From Rhynchosporium graminicola (taxonomy: Eukaryota > Ascomycota > Leotiomycetes > Helotiales > Ploettnerulaceae): a DNA stretch of 64,000 bases. The notes under the pieces were generated by a model. That model made no database searches, was not told where the DNA came from, and saw only the letters and a list, made by a program, of their open reading frames with translations. The stretch's first letter is position 1, and each line of letters opens with the position of its first letter. The translations under genes were made by a program, and so were the position numbers. Of this stretch, positions 58,787 through 64,000 are shown in pieces. Where the stretch lies: NCBI GenBank assembly GCA_900074885.1, contig FJUW01000027.1:416535-480534 (forward strand), read 5' to 3'.

Positions 58787-59042
58787 GTGTCACGGGTGAG
58801 CAACGCGTACGCAGATGATTAAGTATAGTATTCAAGAAGTTCGATATAGGAGAGAGTTAGGTTCTAGCTTAGCTCCGAAAGAAAATATACAGGTGCCGCT
58901 AGGCTTAGTAAGCATAAGTATCGCTAGTACTTAATCCTGGGGCTCGCCTCTTATATTACTCCTCTCCTCCCTCCGCTTATCTTATATTAGGTTTCGCCTC
59001 TAACGACTTATATCTCGCCTTATTATATATAGTCCCGTGTTA
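58787..59042. repeat. putative LTR with inverted ends
   Basis: Starts TGTCACGGGTGAG and ends with CCCGTGTTA, near-inverse of each other with one RIP-type change. It abuts the truncated copia exactly, so it likely marks the edge of an element inserted into it. The orientation and owner (possibly the second gypsy) are not settled. Confidence 0.5.
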
Positions 59043-60239
59043 TAGTTCCGATTCGTTAGGGCCTGTTATATCTATGACTCTTTTTCTCGCTTCGTGCCGA
59101 TTTCACTTAAAAGTTAATAATAATAGCAGACTAATAGAGTATAATAGCGAACTGATAGTAAAGGAATAATTAATAATACTACTAAAGTCGTATAAGGCCT
59201 CTGGTTATTCGTATATATAACTCCTCTATTTATTTCCGGCCTTTAATAATAATAAGGCTAATTATATCTTCTTATTTCTTTATTATTACTCTCTCTCTTA
59301 TTATTAATTAAATTAGTAAACGCCCCTGCCTTAGCTATATATATACCTTTTTCTATTACTTTATAAACTAATTCCCTTCTTCTTAATTAACTATTAATAA
59401 TTATAAGTTAAGAAGATTATCTAGCGTTAATTACTTCTTCCCTTTCGCTATCTCCGCTTCAAAAATACTATACCTTACTTACTACTAATCGGAGTGAGAT
59501 ATCTTCTATTATCTACTACGCTACTTATACTCTCTCCGTGGTTAATTATATCGACTAGAATATAAGTCAGATCCTGCCTATTTTCGCTTAATATACGCTG
59601 ACTTATATAGTCTACTCGCTCTTACGCTTATATAACCTGTTCTCGTAAGCGTAAAAACTATAAAAACTTATATATTTATCCTAGGCTCTATTAGGAAAAC
59701 GTTACTAACTACTTAGTCTTTAAATAGTATATATTACTTATACTATCTAGACTCGCTCCGCTAATAGAGATACTATATAAGTTATTAGACTCCGCTCGCT
59801 TTCTATCGCTAATTACTTATTTAGCGCTAATACTTACTACGATCTTAGTAAGGTCCTTAAGGCCTAGAAGGCCTTAAAGCCTCTCTAAGCTACCGGTCTT
59901 CTCTCCTTATAACTATCCTCGGACTCCGCTTATATTTTGTTACTAACTGCTTATTTTAGGCCTATTACTACTAAAGTAACTAATTCGGTTACTAATATTA
60001 TTACTTAATAAGGCTAGACGTAAGTTTCCCGGATTCTGTTTACTCTTTATCGCTAACTACTATAGTACTAGTAGGGTCCCCCCTGCCTTAGTTTTAGGTC
60101 CTTATAGAGCTAATTAAGCTAGTTATCTTAGTTTAGTATAGAGTCCTAAGGAAATTCGTTAAGTTATATTATATTACTTTTTTAATTGATAAAATTATAT
60201 AAAAAGAAATCCGAACTCCGCTTATTAATACCTTTAACT
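59043..60239. repeat. RIP-degraded repeat, unassigned
   Basis: AT-rich, stop-riddled sequence between the putative LTR and the gypsy chromodomain remnant. It has a purine-rich tract on the minus strand at about 60080-60095. Could be gag or 3' untranslated element sequence; no domain readable. Confidence 0.5.
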
Positions 60240-61843
60240 TACTTGAAATTAAGCAGATCCTCTCTTCTTCTTCTTTTTCTCTTATACTTATCTAAGTCTA
60301 TTATAATACTTAATATCTCTATACTTAGTTTTAAACTTATCTATAGCTATAGTATCTAATAAGTCTTTAATAAGTTCTTATATAAGTTCGTAATAACTCG
60401 CCTACTTTACTAGTACTTTCCTGCCTTTCCCTTTTCTTCTTAATTTATCTCTAGTATAAAGAATCTCCTTTACTTATTATTCTTTATAAGCCTCGAATAG
60501 TATAAGCTCCGGTTAATTATTATTAGTCTCCTGCTTAGGTAATAAGTCGTAGCTCGCTAGTTATAATAGATCTATATGAAATACTAGGTAAATATTACTA
60601 AGGACTCTAGATAAACGAATAGCTACTAGTAATAATACTTCGTTTACTATATATTTAGCGTACTTTTGTTGCGAGGATATGGGTCTTGGCATGGATCAGG
60701 TGACTGTAGTCACGTGCATGGTCCGTGCGGATATTCCTAGATAATATCTTCTGTCGACTCTCCATAGTAATTAGTACTGCAATGCAACCAACATCATTCA
60801 TACGATTACTACCTCTATGCCTTACTCTGAAGATCAACGTAACCATGGATCAGATGACTGTAGTCACGTGCATGGTCCGTGCGGATATTCCTAGATAATA
60901 TCTTCTGTCGACTCTCCATAGTAATTAGTACTGCAATGCAACCAACAACATTCACACGTTTCAACTACTCTATGCCTTACTCTGAAGATCAACGTAACCT
61001 TGCGATAACTTTATATTAAGACTCTTTTTTAGTCGATTTATCCGGTAGTTATATAGGTCTAATTATACCTTATCTCCCTTCTAGTATACTAGAGCTAGAG
61101 TCCTTATCTTATTAGCGCTATCCTCCTGTTTCTAAGCGGATACTACTATATTCGACTAGTATAAGTTAGTAATCTTCTTTATCTTCTCTATAAATATTAC
61201 TGCTCGTTCGCTCGATAGTAGCTAAGAGTTAATCTCGGGTTCTATCTCTAATAAGATAAGTAATAGCGCTTTATACCTATTTATAGTAAAGAATAAGCTT
61301 ATCCCGAGGCCCGCGTAATAACGTCTGTTTAACGCTAACTAAGCTATAGGGAGCTACTTTTTCTAGTTAGATTACTTTTAGTTAATAAAGTTCTATAGAT
61401 AAGCTTAGATATCTTAATTTAGTTTTTCTAGTCTTCTATTAGTTTATAAGTAGTATCTGAAGCTAAGTCTCTATTATATACCGATTAAGCGATAAAAGGT
61501 CTTCTAGAATATACTTATCTAGTTAGTACCTCTATTACTTATAATCGCTCGCGGTATCCTATAGTTTCTTACTTAGTATTCTATGAATTTCTTAGCGTAT
61601 TCCTCTACTTTTATATTAGGTATCGCTTCGACGACTACTTATTTACTTAACTAGTCTTTAATTACCTAAAAGTAATAATTACCTTAAGAGTCTAATAAGT
61701 CGGTTATAAAATCTATAGATATCTCCTAGAAGAATTAGTTAAGAACTAGTAGTAGTCTTAAGAGTCTATACTTATATTCTCTTTATATTTTATTTCTCTT
61801 ATAATAATTATAGTTCCTTAAGAATTATCTTATATACCTCGAC
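60240..61843 (-). mobile_element. Ty3/gypsy chromovirus remnant (integrase, chromodomain)
   Basis: Minus strand, split by the solo LTR at 60667-61007. At about 61740-61500 integrase-core pieces are readable (I-Y-R-F-Y-N-R-L, then E-E-Y-A-K-K-F-I-E-Y, R-I-P-R-A-I-I-S-N-R-G-T). At about 60600-60540 is V-F-H-I-D-L-L, and at about 60480-60330 a chromodomain-like stretch (E-I-L-Y-T-R-D-K-L-R-R-K-G-K-G-R-K). It carries many TAA/TAG codons. Its upstream part is displaced by the element starting at 61844. Confidence 0.75.
60667..61007 (+). repeat. solo copia LTR with internal duplication
   Basis: Starts TGTTGCGAGG and ends CCTTGCGATA, flanked by a perfect 5-bp target duplication ACTTT (60662-60666 and 61008-61012). 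Inside, a 154-bp segment is tandemly doubled (60691-60844 and 60845-60998) with few differences. The sequence is scarcely RIP-marked, unlike its surroundings and unlike the 56108 copy. It contains GTGAC-tgta-GTCAC palindromes next to CACGTG. Confidence 0.85.
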
Positions 61844-62161
61844 TATGACGACTGGTCAGATTGGAGGTTTGGAGGTTTCCCTCTATTAGTGGAAACACTT
61901 ACTACTAAGCGAGATTACACGAGTAGTGTGACGCTTGCTCTAGAAAGGTCTCAAAACTACCTGAGTAATAAGACCTCATATTGCTATGAATATGAAGTAG
62001 TAAGAATCACTTAAGAATCTATAACTAAGGAGTGAAGAAGTAGAGAGAGAAAGGAAGTATATATATGAAAAGGGGCCCCTAAACTCTACTTGTATAATCT
62101 CGCTTAGTAGTAAGTGTTTCTACTAATAGGGAGAAACCTCTAAACCTAACTAGTTATTATA
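61844..62161 (-). repeat. Ty3/gypsy 3' LTR with terminal inverted arms
   Basis: About 318 bp. Its ends form 60-70 bp inverted arms (61851-61915 against 62090-62155, sharing AAACACTTACTACTAAGCGA). On the minus strand it follows a polypurine tract (GGAGGGGGAGG), as a 3' LTR should. TG at the start has become TA, a RIP-type change. Confidence 0.75.
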
Positions 62162-64000
62162 CTACCTCCCCCTCCGAAAAAAGCTCGCCCTCGAGCGTTA
62201 GTCTATTTCCTTATTACTATTAAGGTAGTCGTAATTATTAATTCTATCGTAGAAAGCTTTTAGCTAATCAGGTAGTTTAGCAGGAGGTCTAGCTTACGTT
62301 AAGTTATTAAAGTGGAATTATTATAGCTTAGCGGGAGCGTATTTAACGTCTATAGCGTCGTACTATATGAGATCGATATCTTGATTTAACTAGGAAACTC
62401 GGTATAAGAGGCTATTACGCTACTTGCGGCACGTAAGTATATCTTCGATCTCCTATTTATTATCACTAGTAATATTAATAGGTAGTAGTAATAGTAAGGT
62501 TTATCCTAGTAAGGGGTCGTTTAGATACTTCTATAGCTTAGTAGTAGGGAATACGTTATATACTTTTATACTAGTAAGGAGCTCTAGATAATAAGAGCTT
62601 CCGACCTTTTTAATTATACGGAAAAGTCCGTTAGTCGGGAAGTCGAGTTTTTTACTAGGTCGAGTACTTATAAAGTAGCGTATATCTAGCTAGATAAGGT
62701 TATCTATAGTAAAGTCGACTTCATAGCGTAAGCGATTATAAGATTAAGATATCTTAGCTTATACGCGTAAGAGGCTTAATTAAGTAGTAGTCTAGGCGTT
62801 ACGCAGATAATTAGCGTAATCTAGAGCTTACTAAGTATTCAATTTATTAGTAGATATAATAGAATTAGATAGGTCTTTCTAATTCTAATTAACGCGGGAT
62901 ATATATCTATAAATAACTTCAAAGGGTAAGAGACCTCTAAGGGAGTCGTAAGGGAGGGTTATCTAGGCGTAGTCTATAATAAGTAAGAATTCCGATTAGT
63001 TATCTTAATAGTAAGAGATAAAAGGTTATAATCTATATTAGAGATATTAGTTATAGATCTCTATTTAGCTATCTATTTATAAGTAGTCTACTATAGAAAG
63101 CTATCTTTTAGTACTAAGAATCGTGATAACTATAGTCTAAAAACAGGAAACGAATTAAGGCCCTCTATTAGAGGTAATTATTAATAGAGCTCCGAAATAG
63201 CAGTATAAATAATATAAGTAAAGCTTTATAAGGTCGCGCGTATCGGAGGTCTTTCGGTATAGAATACTAATTACTTATTTACTGAAATAGTCGATAAATA
63301 TAAGAACGTTATTATAGCTATATTTATCGCAGTTGAAGCTATAGTAATCGACTATAATATACTCCTATAGACGCGATAGTATAGGCAGAGGTTAGAGGAG
63401 GCCCGGTTTCTTATTACGCAGCACTTGAATTCGTTAGTAAGTATAATAGTTATAGTAGTACTAGTTAATAGTTAAAGCGATTCCGTACTACTAGTATTAT
63501 AATACTAGTAGTTATAAGGTCTTCTTTATACTTAGATAGGCAGTCTCTAATTAGTCGTATACTTCGCGTATAAGTAGTATGCGAAAGTATAAAACGTTAG
63601 GTATAATTAGTCTTTCTTTATAAAGTAGAAGATCTTTTTCTATAGTTAGTTTTCTAGGAGTAGCGGAGAGAGCTTATTTCCGTAGTACTTAGAGTAATAG
63701 TATAGTGCGATTAGCGTTAAGTACTTACTATACTATAGAAAAGACTAGCGATAGGTTAGCGACTTCTAAGGCGTTAATAAGCTTAAAGTTATCTATAGAG
63801 TTAGAGATATTCCGGAGGTTACTTATAAGTAGTACTAGATCGATTTAGTCTTCGCGTAGTAGCTACTATAAACGCTAGGTTCTTTTAGCGTTATTCTAGT
63901 TATCTAATTTATCTATTCTACGAGAGAGAGCGTTAGCGAGTAGATTATACTTCCTAGGTCGATAGGTAATTATAAAGTTATAATCTGCGAGTAGCTCGGC
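62162..64000 (-). mobile_element. Ty3/gypsy chromovirus, RIP-degraded, partial
   Basis: Minus strand, running in from beyond the right edge. RNase H end at about 64000-63910 (A-E-L-L-A-D-Y-N-F-I-I-T-Y-R-P, A-N-A-L-S-R-R). Integrase C-terminal part near 62960-62880 (L-P-F-E-V-I-Y-R-Y-I-S). GPY/F module at about 62680-62500 (D-I-R-Y-F-I-S-T-R-P-S-K-K-L, then L-F-R-I-I-K-K-V-G-S-Y). Chromodomain at about 62450-62370 (E-D-I-L-T-C-R-K, L-L-Y-R-V-S). Stops throughout. Confidence 0.88.

Noticed and set aside
60655..60846. 63-codon minus-strand frame
   Set aside because: Lies within the solo LTR and its target site; not a gene.
1..64000. CRISPR arrays, bacterial operons, integrase attachment sites
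   Set aside because: The window is eukaryotic (spliced genes, RIP, LTR elements); no spaced identical repeats of CRISPR type seen.

Overview
The window is nuclear DNA of a filamentous ascomycete (Pezizomycotina). The introns are 47-121 bp (one is 560 bp) with GTAWGT-like donors, CTAAC/CTAAT branch points and YAG acceptors. There is a broken Zn2Cys6 transcription factor, and both ends are AT-rich retrotransposon remnants full of TAA/TAG codons, as repeat-induced point mutation (RIP) produces. A leotiomycete is my guess, not proven. All exon structures below were built by eye from splice signals and reading-frame continuity.

Layout. 1-1200 is RIP-degraded repeat. 4096-6445 holds two small secreted cysteine-rich protein genes on the minus strand. 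7730-9290 is a pseudogene of a Zn2Cys6 transcription factor. 11072-17277 is a conserved housekeeping block: RTT103 (RNA polymerase II CTD binding, transcription termination), a COX7a-like cytochrome c oxidase subunit, and a divergently transcribed mitochondrial PPR-type protein. 18292-53151 is a 35-kb stretch with eleven genes I cannot assign to any known family. All are on the plus strand and, except one, all start Met-Ser. 56108-64000 is a nested retrotransposon island: a copia element, two Ty3/gypsy chromoviruses, and a younger solo LTR with an intact target-site duplication.

The 35-kb stretch is the candidate undescribed system. Its first five genes (18292-27204) are short and share a motif of the form F-[HY]-S-x-F-I-[DE]-L-F-P-P-[QR]-x-x-F-[DE], relaxed in the fifth. 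They look like a tandemly expanded family, and three also share blocks of upstream sequence. The next genes (29291-53151) mostly encode long coiled-coil proteins. Two end in a pair of transmembrane segments, one in a short hydrophobic tail, and several carry basic nuclear-localisation-like stretches. One (41058) is cut short by a stop with decayed coding sequence after it, so the array appears to gain and lose genes. I see no enzyme or known domain in any of them. Function is unknown; a role at the nuclear envelope or another membrane-linked scaffold is only a hypothesis.
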